Source of the DNA: Burkholderia stagnalis
GTDB taxonomy: Bacteria; Pseudomonadota; Gammaproteobacteria; Burkholderiales; Burkholderiaceae
Reading direction: 5' to 3'
Length of the DNA stretch: 64,000 bases
Assembly: GCF_902830275.1 (NCBI RefSeq)
Contig: NZ_CADESW010000003.1
Location: forward strand, 372,001-436,000
In this document: piece after piece, positions 27,294-36,538 of the stretch
Layout: each line of letters opens with the position of its first letter
Numbering within the stretch: the first letter of the stretch is position 1
The notes under the pieces: model-generated
Database searches by the model: none
Seen by the model: the letters and a program-made list of their open reading frames with translations, nothing else
What the model was told of the DNA's origin: nothing
Position numbers and translations under genes: made by a program

Positions 27294-28476
27294 CGATCGT
27301 CTCCTTGCGCGTATAACCCGTGTCGAGACCGAACGCCGACAAGCCCCCCAGTGCTTCCATGCTCTTCTTCACGAACCGGTCGTCTACCAGATCGCTTGCG
27401 ACCCGTTTCGGATCGAGCGACGCGAGGAATTGGCTCGCACCTTCCACTTGCGTCGTTTTCAGCCGGCGCACGAGCTCTTCCGTGTAGCTCGGATACGGGT
27501 ACGGCTGAAAGTCGATGCGCTTCGAGCCCCAGTTCGCGTGCTGGATTGCCCGATCGCCGAGATAGCGCCCCTCATCGGCTGCTTGCGGCGCGAGCACGCG
27601 TGCGAGCAGTTGCGATGCGTGCGGCGTGTAGCGATTCGGGCCTTCTTTCGACAGCAGTTTTGCTGCCTCTTGCGGATTGGCGCGCGTCCACAGTTGCGCT
27701 TTGACGATCGCGTCGACGACTTTCTGCGACCACGCCGTGCGTTGCGTCAGGTCCTGCTCGTGCATGAAGATCACGCAGCATGCGTGGTTGCGCCACACGT
27801 CGCCCGTGAAGCGGAGAATCTTGCCGACGTTCAGTTGCTCGGCCGCCGCATTGAACGGCTCGGCGACGATATATCCCGCGATCTTTTTCGAGGCCAGCGC
27901 GGGCGGCATGTCGGATGGCGCCATCACGACCAGGTTGACTTCCTTCGGCCCTGGCGAGCCCGAATGCTTGAGCACGGGCGTCAGACCTTGCGCGCGCAGC
28001 ATGTCCTGCAGCACGACGTTGTGAATCGAATACCAGAACGGCACGGCAACCGTCTTGCCGCCGAGGTTTGCCACGGTGTTGACGTCGGGCGAAACCGTCA
28101 AGGCCGAGCCATTCACGTGATTCCATGCGACGACCTTCGCGGGCGCCTTGCTGCCGTAGCGCGCCCACACGGTCATCGGCGACAGCAGATGCACGACGTT
28201 GACCTGCCCCGAGAGGAAGGCCTCGACGAGTTGTGCCCAGCTTCGCAAGAGCGTCGGCTTCTCCGCCTGAATGCCGGCCGCATCGAAATAGCCGTTGTTG
28301 TGAGCCACGAGCAGCGGCGTCGCATCGGTGATCGGCAGATAGCCGATGCGCACGGGCGCATTCGGATCGGCTGCCGCGCGCGCATCGAACGATTTCAGAA
28401 GCGGCGCCGCACCCGCGACGCTAAAGAGCGACGCGAGCTTGAGCCATTCGCGTCGTGACATAGGTACGTTGCACAT
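27286..28476 (-). CDS. ABC transporter substrate-binding protein, SsuA/NrtA type, Tat-exported
   Basis: A 396-residue periplasmic binding protein of the NMT1/SsuA-like family. It carries a twin-arginine signal (SRREWLKLASLFSVAGAAPL) ending near the AADPNAPVRIGYLP junction, so it is probably exported folded. The fold is shown by VRIGYLPITDATPLLVAHNN, then GYFDAAGIQAEK and VAVPFWYSIHNVVLQDMLRA. The start at 28476 has GGGGAA 5 bases upstream; the later ATG at 28461 would also keep the signal. It overlaps the permease gene by a few bases. Confidence 0.85.
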   Translation of the reverse strand: MCNVPMSRREWLKLASLFSVAGAAPLLKSFDARAAADPNAPVRIGYLPITDATPLLVAHNNGYFDAAGIQAEKPTLLRSWAQLVEAFLSGQVNVVHLLSPMTVWARYGSKAPAKVVAWNHVNGSALTVSPDVNTVANLGGKTVAVPFWYSIHNVVLQDMLRAQGLTPVLKHSGSPGPKEVNLVVMAPSDMPPALASKKIAGYIVAEPFNAAAEQLNVGKILRFTGDVWRNHACCVIFMHEQDLTQRTAWSQKVVDAIVKAQLWTRANPQEAAKLLSKEGPNRYTPHASQLLARVLAPQAADEGRYLGDRAIQHANWGSKRIDFQPYPYPSYTEELVRRLKTTQVEGASQFLASLDPKRVASDLVDDRFVKKSMEALGGLSAFGLDTGYTRKETIVV

Positions 28477-28504
28477 GAAGATTCCCCGCTTGTGTCTGCC
28501 GGAT

Positions 28505-29269
28505 TCAAGCCGCCTCTGATATCGAGTTCTGCAGCGCTTGAAGAATGGAAATGCGCAGCTCGCCGAGTGAGCGCACCTGCGTGCGCCGCGGCTGCGGAAG
28601 TTCGACTGCCCAGCGCCCGACCAGCGTGCCGCGATTGCCGAGCAGCACGATCTGATCGGCGACGAGGAGCGCTTCGTCGATGTCGTGAGTGACAAAAAGC
28701 GCTGACGCGCCCGTGTTTCGCACTGCGGCGATCAGAAGCTGCTGCATGTCGGCGCGGGTCACTTCGTCGAGCGCGCCGAACGGTTCGTCGAGCAGCAGGG
28801 CGCGCGGCTCCCGGGCCAGACAGCGCGCCAGGGCCGCGCGCTGCGCCATCCCGCCTGAAAGCTGCGAGGGCAGCGAGTGCCGCGCATGTTCGAGTCCGAC
28901 AGCGGCCAGTGCGTTGGTCACGCGTTCCTTCCGGTGCGCACGCGTCAAGTGCGGTTGACGCGCGAAGGTGAGCCCGAACCCCACGTTGCGCTCGACCGTG
29001 AGCCACGGCAGCAGACACGGGTCCTGAAACGCGAGTGCGACTTCGGGGCGGGGGCCGGCGACCGTCTCGCCGTCGACGCGAATCGTGCCGGATGTGGTTC
29101 GCGTCAGACCGGCGATGGCCCGCAATAGCGATGACTTGCCGCAACCGCTTGGCCCGAGCAGCGCAACGAGTTCACCGGGTGCGACCGACAGGTCGACGCC
29201 GTTCAGCACGCCGCGCGAGGCATACCGGAGCGTGACGTCGCTCGCGACGATATGCGCGCCTCGTGTCAT
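28505..29269 (-). CDS. ABC transporter ATP-binding protein, SsuB/TauB type
   Basis: A 254-residue ATPase. Walker A is GPSGCGKSS near residue 39, the signature is LSGGMAQRAA near 140, Walker B is LLLDEPFGALD near 160 and the H-loop is FVTHDIDEA. Lengths and motifs fit SsuB-type subunits of sulfonate or nitrate importers. The ATG overlaps the stop of the upstream dehydrogenase-like gene as ATGA. Confidence 0.9.
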   Translation of the reverse strand: MTRGAHIVASDVTLRYASRGVLNGVDLSVAPGELVALLGPSGCGKSSLLRAIAGLTRTTSGTIRVDGETVAGPRPEVALAFQDPCLLPWLTVERNVGFGLTFARQPHLTRAHRKERVTNALAAVGLEHARHSLPSQLSGGMAQRAALARCLAREPRALLLDEPFGALDEVTRADMQQLLIAAVRNTGASALFVTHDIDEALLVADQIVLLGNRGTLVGRWAVELPQPRRTQVRSLGELRISILQALQNSISEAA

Positions 29270-30345
29270 GCCGCCGCCGTTTGTCGGTGCCGCGCGAGCT
29301 GCGTTTTCAACTGGACGAGGCTCGGTGTCACGATGGGGATGAACGAAGCCTCGCGCACGCGTCGTGCACCGCCACTCTGGCCGCGCAGATAGCCGCGCCC
29401 CCCGGTGGCCTGTACTTCGAGCGAGACCGCGTGCGTGACGGTATCGACGAGCGCGATGCGCAGTTCGAACATCGTCGCGGGCGAATTGAAGAACGTGCCG
29501 TCGAGCACGCCTTGCTTCAGTTGCGCTGCCTGATCGGCGAGCTTCGTCTCGAGTTCGCGAATCTCCGCGCCGATCGATTCGCGCGACGCCTCGCTCGCCT
29601 CCAGCGCAGCCAGCAATGCACGTCGCGCGAGTCCGATCGACATCCCGCATTGCAGACCGAGAAATGCCGGGCGCAAGCGTGCAAGCCAGGCCGGTGCGTT
29701 GGTCGCGAGGCGATACGTTTCGGCGAGGACGGTGTTGCTCACACGCAGGGCGGCCGTATTGCTCGCGCGCAGGCCGATCAGGTCGAGATCTTCGCTGCGC
29801 TCGACGCCGGGCGCGTCGTGCGGTATGGCGAAGATGGAGGGCGGCGAGCCGTCGTCGTGATCGAACGCAGCCGCGGCAAGGAAACCTTCATGCCGCAGGT
29901 TCGTGATCCACGGCAGGCTGCCGTTCAGCACGAACGAGGTTCCCCTGCGTGCCGCATGCATCTGCAAGGGCTCGATGTCGGACAGATACTTCATCGCGTT
30001 CGAAAGACCCGTGGCTCCCGCGATCTCACCGTTGAGCAGTGGCGCCAGCCAGCGTGCGCGCAGTGCGTCGTTATCGCTTTGCAACACGTATTCGATGAAG
30101 GTGCGATGTCCCCATAGCACGAAGGCTGCCGTCAACGAGCGTTGCGCGACGGCGGCCACCGTATCGATTGCGTCCGCGATCGTGCCGCCCGTGCCGCCCG
30201 ACGCTTCCGGCACGCCGACGGCGACCGCGCGCGAGCGCACCAGCTGCGGCAGGATATCTGTCGCGCGGGACGTATCGACGTCGAGTGCCTCGGCGTTCGC
30301 GTCGAGCCAGGCGTCGAGCGCCTGGAAGCTCACCGGCGCGTTCAT
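29266..30345 (-). CDS. Acyl-CoA dehydrogenase-like flavoprotein (SfnC/DszC-type oxygenase candidate)
   Basis: A 359-residue protein with the acyl-CoA dehydrogenase fold. The N-terminal helical part has VGVPEASGGTGGTIADAI, the middle part has ATGLSNAMKYLS, and the C-terminal part has EVQATGGRGYLR. Members next to sulfonate-type ABC genes are often FMN-dependent monooxygenases that desulfurise small organosulfur compounds, so I favour that role over fatty acid oxidation; no CoA ligase or thiolase is near. Its start overlaps the AhpD-like stop (ATGA). A reduced flavin supplier is not visible in the operon. Confidence 0.75.
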   Translation of the reverse strand: MNAPVSFQALDAWLDANAEALDVDTSRATDILPQLVRSRAVAVGVPEASGGTGGTIADAIDTVAAVAQRSLTAAFVLWGHRTFIEYVLQSDNDALRARWLAPLLNGEIAGATGLSNAMKYLSDIEPLQMHAARRGTSFVLNGSLPWITNLRHEGFLAAAAFDHDDGSPPSIFAIPHDAPGVERSEDLDLIGLRASNTAALRVSNTVLAETYRLATNAPAWLARLRPAFLGLQCGMSIGLARRALLAALEASEASRESIGAEIRELETKLADQAAQLKQGVLDGTFFNSPATMFELRIALVDTVTHAVSLEVQATGGRGYLRGQSGGARRVREASFIPIVTPSLVQLKTQLARHRQTAAA

Positions 30346-30908
30346 GCTGCCCGGGCCTTCGGCTCCCAGCGATACGCTTCGAGCTGCGGATTCAGTGCGT
30401 TGCGCGCCAGGTTGTTCGCGAAGTTGCAAAGCGTCGCGAGGCTGACGCCGAGTATCACTTCGAGCGCGCCGGCGTCGCTGTAACCGGCGGATTTGAACGC
30501 GGCGAGCGCTTCGTCGGACACGGCGCCGCGCGTCGCGATCACTTCGCGTGTGAAGGTAGCGACGGCATTCAGGCGTACATCGGACAGCGCGCCCTGGGCG
30601 CGGATTTCATCGACGAGTGCTTCGGGCAATTGCGCCTTCTTCAGCGCGGCAGCCGTATGGCCGGCGACGCAGAAACCGCAGCCGTGAATCGCGGCGGCGG
30701 TGATTTGCACGACTTCGCGCTCGGCCAGCGTGAGACCGCTGCGCGAATTGATTTCGCCGACGGTCAGGTACGTTTCGATCGCAACCGGTGCATTGGCGAG
30801 TGCGGCGACCAGATTGGGCAAGAAACCATTGGCGGCTTGCGACTTCTGGAGGAAAGGACGGCTGGCTTCAGGTGCGCTTTCGACGGTTTGGAGAGGCAGG
30901 CGACTCAT
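30342..30908 (-). CDS. AhpD/CMD-family peroxidase-like protein
   Basis: A 188-residue protein of the carboxymuconolactone decarboxylase/AhpD family. The redox site is CGFCVAGH with Cys77, Cys80 and His84, as in alkylhydroperoxidase D. It could reduce peroxides made by the oxygenase encoded downstream. The start at 30908 has GAGAAC just upstream. It is the first gene of the operon AhpD - dehydrogenase-like - ABC ATPase - binding protein - permease, all joined by small overlaps or short gaps. Confidence 0.85.
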   Translation of the reverse strand: MSRLPLQTVESAPEASRPFLQKSQAANGFLPNLVAALANAPVAIETYLTVGEINSRSGLTLAEREVVQITAAAIHGCGFCVAGHTAAALKKAQLPEALVDEIRAQGALSDVRLNAVATFTREVIATRGAVSDEALAAFKSAGYSDAGALEVILGVSLATLCNFANNLARNALNPQLEAYRWEPKARAA

Positions 30909-30999
30909 GGCGTTCTCGATCGGAAAGCCATCATTGTTGGCGGCGCCGGTCGGGCCGGCAATGCGCCGCCGTCTCGCTTTCATGCGCGTTTGTCTCAAG

Positions 31000-31980
31000 T
31001 CAATGTACGGGTGTCGCGCCGATGCTCTCCGGCTCGCGGCGGCATGTACCCGGCGGCAGGCCGGTGACGCGTTTGAACGCCTGCGCAAAGGCGGATTCCG
31101 ACTGATAACCGACATGCTCCGCGGTGCTGAGCGTCGATGCTCCATGTCGCAACATTTCCGCCGCGACCTTCATGCGTAGCAGCGCAAGGAACTGGGCGGG
31201 GGGCTGTCCGCATGCCTGCGCAAACTGCTTGCAGAAACGTGCGCGGGACATGTGGCAAAACGCCGCCATCGCGTGCGTGGTCCAGTCGTCGCCGGGCTTC
31301 TCGATGATCGCGCTGACGAGTGGCGTAAATTCGGCGCGACGCATGACCGACCACAGGCCAGGCGCAAAATCGTCGTTGCTCGCGACCGCACGCAACGCGT
31401 AGAAGAACAGGGCATCCGTCAGACGATTGACGAGCGGCGACGGCGCGTCTTGCGCACGCGCCGCTTCGGCGCGGATCAGGTCGAACAGTGTGCGCGTGCC
31501 CGCCATCTTCGCGTCGTTGTGCCGCGCGACGATGTGATCGGGCAGAAGACTCGTGATCGCATCGCCGAGATCGGAACGGAATTCAAAGAAACCGCACGCC
31601 AGTGCGACGCCATGTTGTGAAGGGTCGTGCGCGGCGAGCGGCGTCATTGCTCCGATACGCACGGTGTATTCGTCATCGGACGGCGCGTTCGAGTCGGGCG
31701 TGAGGCAATGCACCATGTCGTGCATCAGGAATACCGCATCGCCTGCGACGAGGTGTGTGCTTTGCGCGGCGCGGCCGTTCCTGGCGGGCAGGTGCAGCCA
31801 GCATGCGCCTTCCAGCACGAGATGGAAGCTCGCTTGCTGATGGCCGGCCGTCGATGCGCGATATACGCCGCAATACCGGCCCACGTGGAAGAGGGTACTG
31901 CGCAGTTCGAGTCCGGAGAGCAGCCAGTCGGCAGCCTGTTCGGCGGAGGTCGGCATGATGGGCGAAAGCAGCGAGGCCAT
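31000..31980 (-). CDS. AraC-family regulator with cupin-type sensor domain
   Basis: A 326-residue regulator. The N-terminal half is a cupin sensor (FHLVLEGACWLHLPA, HLVAGDAVFLMHDMVH), and the C-terminal half has two helix-turn-helix units: WTTHAMAAFCHMSRARFCKQF and LSTAEHVGYQSESAFAQAFK. The last part VTGLPPGTCRR is the usual AraC ending. It lies directly upstream of the AhpD-ABC operon on the same strand (92 bases), and probably controls it. A pair of 15-bp direct repeats lies about 70 bases before its start. Confidence 0.88.
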   Translation of the reverse strand: MASLLSPIMPTSAEQAADWLLSGLELRSTLFHVGRYCGVYRASTAGHQQASFHLVLEGACWLHLPARNGRAAQSTHLVAGDAVFLMHDMVHCLTPDSNAPSDDEYTVRIGAMTPLAAHDPSQHGVALACGFFEFRSDLGDAITSLLPDHIVARHNDAKMAGTRTLFDLIRAEAARAQDAPSPLVNRLTDALFFYALRAVASNDDFAPGLWSVMRRAEFTPLVSAIIEKPGDDWTTHAMAAFCHMSRARFCKQFAQACGQPPAQFLALLRMKVAAEMLRHGASTLSTAEHVGYQSESAFAQAFKRVTGLPPGTCRREPESIGATPVH

Positions 31981-32049
31981 TGGGAAGTCGACTGCGAGCC
32001 GTGATCCTAGCGTCGTACCGTTGCGTCGTAAAACAAGCGATCGTGGAAA

Positions 32050-32079
32050 GCATATATGCTCGCGGCATATGTGCTCCGT
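32050..32079. promoter_or_regulatory. Paired 15-bp direct repeat, candidate AraC operator
   Basis: GCATATATGCTCGCG is followed at once by GCATATGTGCTCCGT, agreeing at 12 of 15 positions. Tandem half-sites of this spacing are typical for AraC-family proteins. It lies 70 bases upstream of the AraC gene start. Confidence 0.4.
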
Positions 32080-32271
32080 GGCCTTGGTGTCGACAGGTCG
32101 GTACTTTTGCCCTGCGTCGCGCCGATTTCGAACGGACGATGTGTTTCCTCGCGCCCGCTTTCGGCCACGCCGCCGTCGACGATTTGCCGGACTGAACGCC
32201 TGCGCCAACAGGCTTCGTTTCGAACAAGCTGCCGAGCGCGCCGTCGGCAAGGAAGGTGCACGTTGGTGCAG

Positions 32272-32556
32272 TCAGAGAGCGGCCAGCAACCGGAGTTGAT
32301 GTTCGCTTTCGGCCCCGCGAACCAGTGCATAGGCCCGCATCTCCATGCGCTCAAGGAGCGAAATGGATTCCGAGCCGGAAAAGTTGCTCCATGCGTCGTC
32401 CGCGATCGAGGTCGGCGCGCCGTGGGCTTTCGCGAATGCTCGCAGGAGAAGGCTTGCCTCGCGGCGCAGGACATGGCGGTCAGCGTTCAGAACATACGGC
32501 GGACAGTCGGCGCGTAAAACGAGGTAGTGCGGAATCGCCTTGCGATCACTTTGCAT
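32272..32556 (-). CDS. Hypothetical protein, 94 aa
   Basis: A small soluble protein that I do not recognise. It is largely helical, with RREASLLLRAFAKAHGAP in the middle and MEMRAYALVRGAESEHQLRL near the end. The start at 32556 is the best internal choice, but no clear ribosome site is present; an in-frame start at 32613 would add 19 residues. It lies upstream of the AraC gene on the same strand, separated by 291 bases that hold the repeat operator. Confidence 0.5.
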   Translation of the reverse strand: MQSDRKAIPHYLVLRADCPPYVLNADRHVLRREASLLLRAFAKAHGAPTSIADDAWSNFSGSESISLLERMEMRAYALVRGAESEHQLRLLAAL

Positions 32557-32771
32557 GATGGCGAAGAAGCAGATGTGTCGACATGTTGACCCCCTCCACA
32601 GGGGACGACTCACTACACGGCAAGCGTCGCCGGCATGACGAATGCATCGCGGCGCAGCTGCTCGACCGCATCACGCTACCGTACACGCTTCGATCCGCTG
32701 ACCGGCCCCGCCGGATGTGATGAGGGCGCATTTCGGGTTCGATGTCTCCCTCTCCGCCCGAACGAGGTTTT

Positions 32772-33113
32772 TCATTTCCGCCGCCGCAGCCGGCTCAGCA
32801 GCTCAAGCGCCATCGTGTCGGCGTCGTTGTTGATCATTTCCGCTTGCAACAGTAGGCCGCCAACACGGACGGCTGCATCCCAGCTCTCTTCGGTCATTGC
32901 CTGATGGTTGCGCGCAAGCTGTTCGGCAAGCGTCAGGAGCGCCGCCATCCTTGCTGACTCGCCAGAAGCCCGGCGCTCCTCTCTCCCGGCAATTAGCCGG
33001 AACAGCCCAAGGACCGACTCGGCGGTAACGAACGGGATAGTCATCCGGACTTTATACGCCCTTTCTTTCCGCTCCGCCCATATATTCGCGGCATACCGGT
33101 TAAGGCCCATCAT
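32772..33113 (-). CDS. Hypothetical protein, 113 aa, divergent from the next gene
   Basis: Unknown function. It is helical, with an Arg-rich N terminus and a C-terminal half (LTLAEQLARNHQAM, MINNDADTMALELLSRLRRRK) that looks like a small helical bundle. The start is uncertain: 33113 gives the full length, while 33044 (MTIPFVTAES) may be the real one. Its promoter must lie in the 50 bases shared with the plus-strand gene at 33162. Confidence 0.5.
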   Translation of the reverse strand: MMGLNRYAANIWAERKERAYKVRMTIPFVTAESVLGLFRLIAGREERRASGESARMAALLTLAEQLARNHQAMTEESWDAAVRVGGLLLQAEMINNDADTMALELLSRLRRRK

Positions 33114-33161
33114 GGCCGTAATGGGACTACACTGAAGGCGCTTTCGCAGGAGGAGACAGTG

Positions 33162-33479
33162 ATGACAGACTTTGACCTCCCAAACACCTTCCGGGGGCTG
33201 CCGCTAACCGCGGAGCAGGACGCGGAGGTGAGGCACTACATAAAGGTCCGAATCAGGCGCGGCCTGCCGTGGGACACGCCGGAGCTGAGCGCGATGCTCA
33301 AGGACATGCTGCTTCCCCCGGGTGACGGCAACAGCGATGTCGACTCCCCGGAAGACGAAGCTAAAGCGGCCGCTGAGCGCGCATCGGCCTCGGTTGACGA
33401 AGCAATGGAACCCATCGAGGCGAGTGAAGAGCGGAATGCGGCCATGGAGTCGGAAAGCATGAAAGGACCCAGACGATAA
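33162..33479 (+). CDS. Hypothetical protein, 105 aa, acidic tail
   Basis: Function unknown. The N-terminal half (LPNTFRGLPLTAEQDAEVRH, then IRRGLPWDTPELSAMLKDML) looks folded; the C-terminal half is Glu/Ala/Ser-rich and probably disordered. A perfect AGGAGGAG ribosome site lies 7 bases before the ATG at 33162, which makes this a confident gene. Host-like codon use. I know it only as a Burkholderia-type conserved hypothetical. Confidence 0.7.
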   Translation: MTDFDLPNTFRGLPLTAEQDAEVRHYIKVRIRRGLPWDTPELSAMLKDMLLPPGDGNSDVDSPEDEAKAAAERASASVDEAMEPIEASEERNAAMESESMKGPRR

Positions 33480-33639
33480 AACCGCAGGCAATGACGCTTG
33501 CTGCCGGGTAGCGCCGTATGTGCGGGATCGTGAGGTATTCCGCATGGATTCGGCGCGCATGATTTCAACGCTTGAACGGGTGCCGTCGGCCCCCGTGACG
33601 TCGAGCCCGCGCATCTCCGCTGAACACGAGGGGCCGAAT

Positions 33640-33900
33640 ATGCGGCTGATCGAACCGGATGAATACAGAGACTTTCTGGCGACCCTGGAGCGCCATGGTT
33701 TGGCAGAGGGCGATTTCGATTTGCAGGAAACCGACACGACCGACCCGAAGGGTGACGAGAACCTCGGTCTGCAGGGCTACGTCACGATAACCAGATGCTC
33801 GACGCAGATTACGAAGGAATACGTGATCGGCGACGAAAGCGACTGGCTACTGCATTTCAGGAAAGATCTCGAAGCGGGTGCCTTCGACAGACAGGAATGA
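33640..33900 (+). CDS. Hypothetical protein, 86 aa
   Basis: A small acidic protein of unknown function. Visible elements are MRLIEPDEYRDFLATLERHG and a C-terminal YVTITRCSTQITKEY strand pair. I chose the ATG at 33640, which has GAGGGG about 6 bases upstream; in-frame starts at 33544 and 33520 would add a low-complexity N terminus. It may form a pair with the gene ending at 33479. Confidence 0.55.
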   Translation: MRLIEPDEYRDFLATLERHGLAEGDFDLQETDTTDPKGDENLGLQGYVTITRCSTQITKEYVIGDESDWLLHFRKDLEAGAFDRQE

Positions 33901-34386
33901 CATCCCGACGCGACGCGCCGCACTTGGGAGGAAGTTCGGTTGACGGAACGTGGAACGCATGCGGCCCGATGGCATCAGCGCGGGAAAGATGAGCGGCGCA
34001 GTGGGGGCGCATCCCTTCAGAGGGTCAGCGCAATACGACGCTGCTCGATCCAATGCGAGTGCGCGGGAGCGGCCCAATAGTCATTGGCCCGCCCGAAGAC
34101 GAACTGGATGCCAGGATCTCGTTCTGCTCGTCCGAAGCGCCAAGTCCTGTCGCCAGTTCATCGCAACTCACAACGCCAACCTTTGACCTGCTCCCCGCGC
34201 TTCGCGCGGTGACGGTGCAGAGTCCGTTCTTGTGGTGATGATCCCGCTTGAGGGCGTGCTTGCCAGGCGATGCTCTCGACCGATCTTCGACGGCGTCAGT
34301 CCGCCTTGGCCGCAGCATGTATTGCCGTCCGCGTCGATTCCGGCGATGCCCTCATTGTCCGAGGCGGCTGGCGTGCCGCCCGAAGT
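33901..34386. other. Intergenic region without a supported gene
   Basis: No reading frame here has both a ribosome site and recognisable protein character. I see no RNA gene, array or insertion sequence in this stretch. Confidence 0.5.
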
Positions 34387-34626
34387 TCAATTTGTCGATG
34401 CCGAGAGATCATCGGCCCAATGCGCGTCGAGCCATTCGAGCGCCCAGTTTTTCGCAAAGGCAATCGCATCCTCGCGCACGTCGAAGCCAGCCAGATCTCC
34501 GCTCAGTTGAACGTCACACTCACTGCCGTCCGCACGATTGATGCTGATCCGCGCGTGTGCCATGTATTCCCCGTCGGCCCTGCGCGGTGTCGGGTCGATA
34601 TGGAATCGGGTTGAATCGAGTTGCAT
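34387..34626 (-). CDS. Hypothetical protein, 79 aa
   Basis: A small protein of a Burkholderia conserved-hypothetical type. It reads as a beta-rich N terminus (MAHARISINRADGSECDVQL) followed by a helix (DVREDAIAFAKNWALEWLDA). The start at 34626 has a strong AGGGGGAAGG ribosome site, which decides it over the longer frame starting at 34758. Function unknown. Confidence 0.65.
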   Translation of the reverse strand: MQLDSTRFHIDPTPRRADGEYMAHARISINRADGSECDVQLSGDLAGFDVREDAIAFAKNWALEWLDAHWADDLSASTN

Positions 34627-35468
34627 TTGCCTTCCCCCTTCAATCGCTGCGGGGCCACTGGCCACCGCGAAGCATTTCATCGCGACAATCGCGAATGGCG
34701 CGGTCCAGCCCCGCGCGAGCGTCAGACGACAGGAACGGCTCGATGACGCCAGAACCATCGTGTCGAATCCATTTCAATGGGTCTTTCCTGTTCGTCTCCA
34801 GCCTCCCGACGTTGCCGGCGCGCCAAGCGCCAGGCGTGTTTGAGTCTGTGGCGGCGCCGCGGACGCAGAAGCAGGATGGACCGAGGAGGAGATCAGGACG
34901 CGCTAGCGAACATGCTCATGTCCTGTAGACACGCATCGATCAGGCGCTTCGCATGCGCAGTCGGTACGCGTCGCGCTCGTCCGCATTGCGCGGTTTCGAT
35001 GAGAGGCCCGATCACGTTCGGAGGGGGGCGCCATGAGTGGCGCGGGAATCGGTAGCGAGTCAGTCAACAAGTGCAGCTTACGCCCATTGGCGAACTTGTA
35101 CAGCGAAAGCTCTGTGCGAACTGCCGGATGGCCTGCTGCATTGATTGGGCGCAGGGCGGGCCGGCACAGGCAAGTGTGAACAATCTCCGATGCGCGGGAG
35201 GATGGTGACCTGATGTAATCGTCGACACACTTCAATTAGAAATTCGAAACATCTCGAAGACACGGAGGCAAGGGTGCGCGGCGGAGCGAGCCTTGCCGAT
35301 CGAGGCGTGTTCTTGTGCTGCCGCGAAATGCACCGACCGAAACAGCTTGACAGGGTGTCTGGCCCAGCGTACGGTCGGTCTCTGAAGCCTTCAAGAAGCG
35401 CGATTGCTGCTCATCATTGACCGCGGAACGCGGTACTCGTTGTCCTCTCCCTCCTTGATCCTTTTTCG
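34627..35468. other. Intergenic region of 840 bases without a supported gene
   Basis: Open frames occur on both strands, but none has a ribosome site plus protein-like composition. The right end must hold the promoter of the cold-shock gene. I see no RNA gene or mobile element here. Confidence 0.45.
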
Positions 35469-35488
35469 TGCATCCCTATCGGGGTGCA
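35469..35488 (+). promoter_or_regulatory. Hairpin in the 5' leader of the cold-shock gene
   Basis: TGCATCCC, a TATC loop, then GGGGTGCA form an 8-bp stem with one G-T pair, 29 bases before the cold-shock ATG. Cold-shock mRNAs often have structured leaders that control translation with temperature; that role is inferred here. Confidence 0.4.
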
Positions 35489-35517
35489 TACATGCGTCCA
35501 ATATCAGGAGACTTTCC

Positions 35518-35721
35518 ATGGATACCGGTACCGTCAAATGGTTCAACGACAACAAGGGTTTTGGCTTCATCACGCCTGACAGCGGCGGCGACGATCTGTT
35601 CGCGCATTTCTCGGAGATTCGCGGCGATGGCTTCAAGACGCTGGCTGAAGGACAAAAGGTCAGCTACGAGACGAAGCGCGGGCCCAAGGGGCTGCAGGCC
35701 TCGAACATCATTCCTCAGTAA
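35518..35721 (+). CDS. Cold-shock protein (CspA family)
   Basis: A 67-residue single-domain RNA chaperone. RNP1 is KGFGFITP and RNP2 is LFAHFSEI, on the usual five-stranded OB fold; the N terminus [18 protein letters not shown] is standard. It binds single-stranded RNA and DNA and melts secondary structure. The ATG at 35518 has CAGGAG 7 bases upstream. A hairpin lies in the leader. A translation initiation factor IF-1 gene follows 388 bases downstream in the same direction. Confidence 0.95.
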   Translation: MDTGTVKWFNDNKGFGFITPDSGGDDLFAHFSEIRGDGFKTLAEGQKVSYETKRGPKGLQASNIIPQ

Positions 35722-36108
35722 TCCGCATCATTCGCCGGTCCTGCGTGCGGGATCGGCCACGCAGTGATCGGTCGGAGATCTTTCGCATAAGGCGACCTGC
35801 GCGGATAGGTGCGAACGTGCCCCGCAACAAGGCGCTCCAAGGATTGGCCGGTGCCCGGCGCGGCGCTGAACCGGGTGCCGCCCAAGGCACGTTCTACATC
35901 CACTGAATCGAGCGGAAAGAAGCGCTCCGTCGAGAGGCGATAACAAGGCACGTTAGCGCCCCGACGAGGTACGGCCCGCACGTCGTGCTGGTACGCGCCT
36001 CCATGCACAAGCGTTTCCGATATTTGCACTGAAACCGCTCCCTGCCGGGGACCGGAAATCCGCACGCCGCTGCAATTGCGGCGCGTCACATTGATCGGAG
36101 AAATTAAT

Positions 36109-36375
36109 TTGGCAAAGGAAGAATTGCTGGAACTGGACGGCGTAGTGGATGAGGTGCTTCCGGACAGCAGGTTTCGCGTTACCCTGGAAAACGGCACGGT
36201 CGTTGCAGCATACGCATCGGGCCGCATGCGCAAACATCGCATCCGCATTCTCGCTGGCGATCGGGTCAGGCTGGAATTGTCGGTCTATGACCTGACCAAA
36301 GGGCGTATCAATTTCCGGCACAAAGACGAAGGGGCTTCGTCCGGTTCGCCTCGAAACCGATTTGCTCGACGCTAG
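36109..36375 (+). CDS. infA: Translation initiation factor IF-1, second-copy type
   Basis: An 88-residue IF-1 with the OB-fold pattern [34 protein letters not shown] and [16 protein letters not shown]. The sequence is of the Burkholderia accessory type and not the one inside ribosomal operons. The start is TTG at 36109 (LAKEELLEL) with GGAG about 9 bases upstream; no ATG fits. It may serve under special conditions such as cold, because a cold-shock gene precedes it. The 390-base gap before it shows no other gene. Confidence 0.9.
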   Translation: MAKEELLELDGVVDEVLPDSRFRVTLENGTVVAAYASGRMRKHRIRILAGDRVRLELSVYDLTKGRINFRHKDEGASSGSPRNRFARR

Positions 36376-36538
36376 CGAGGCGCGGTGCCGCGCGTCGCCG
36401 GCCCCCGGCGCATGGCCGTGATGTTTTCTCAAACAGATTGACGGACACGCGGCCGCATTGCGCAACTGCCGCGCTACGCGCTGATGGATGTCGTGTCGCC
36501 AATCGACGCTGCGCAGCGACCCAGCCGCCCAGGCAGGT

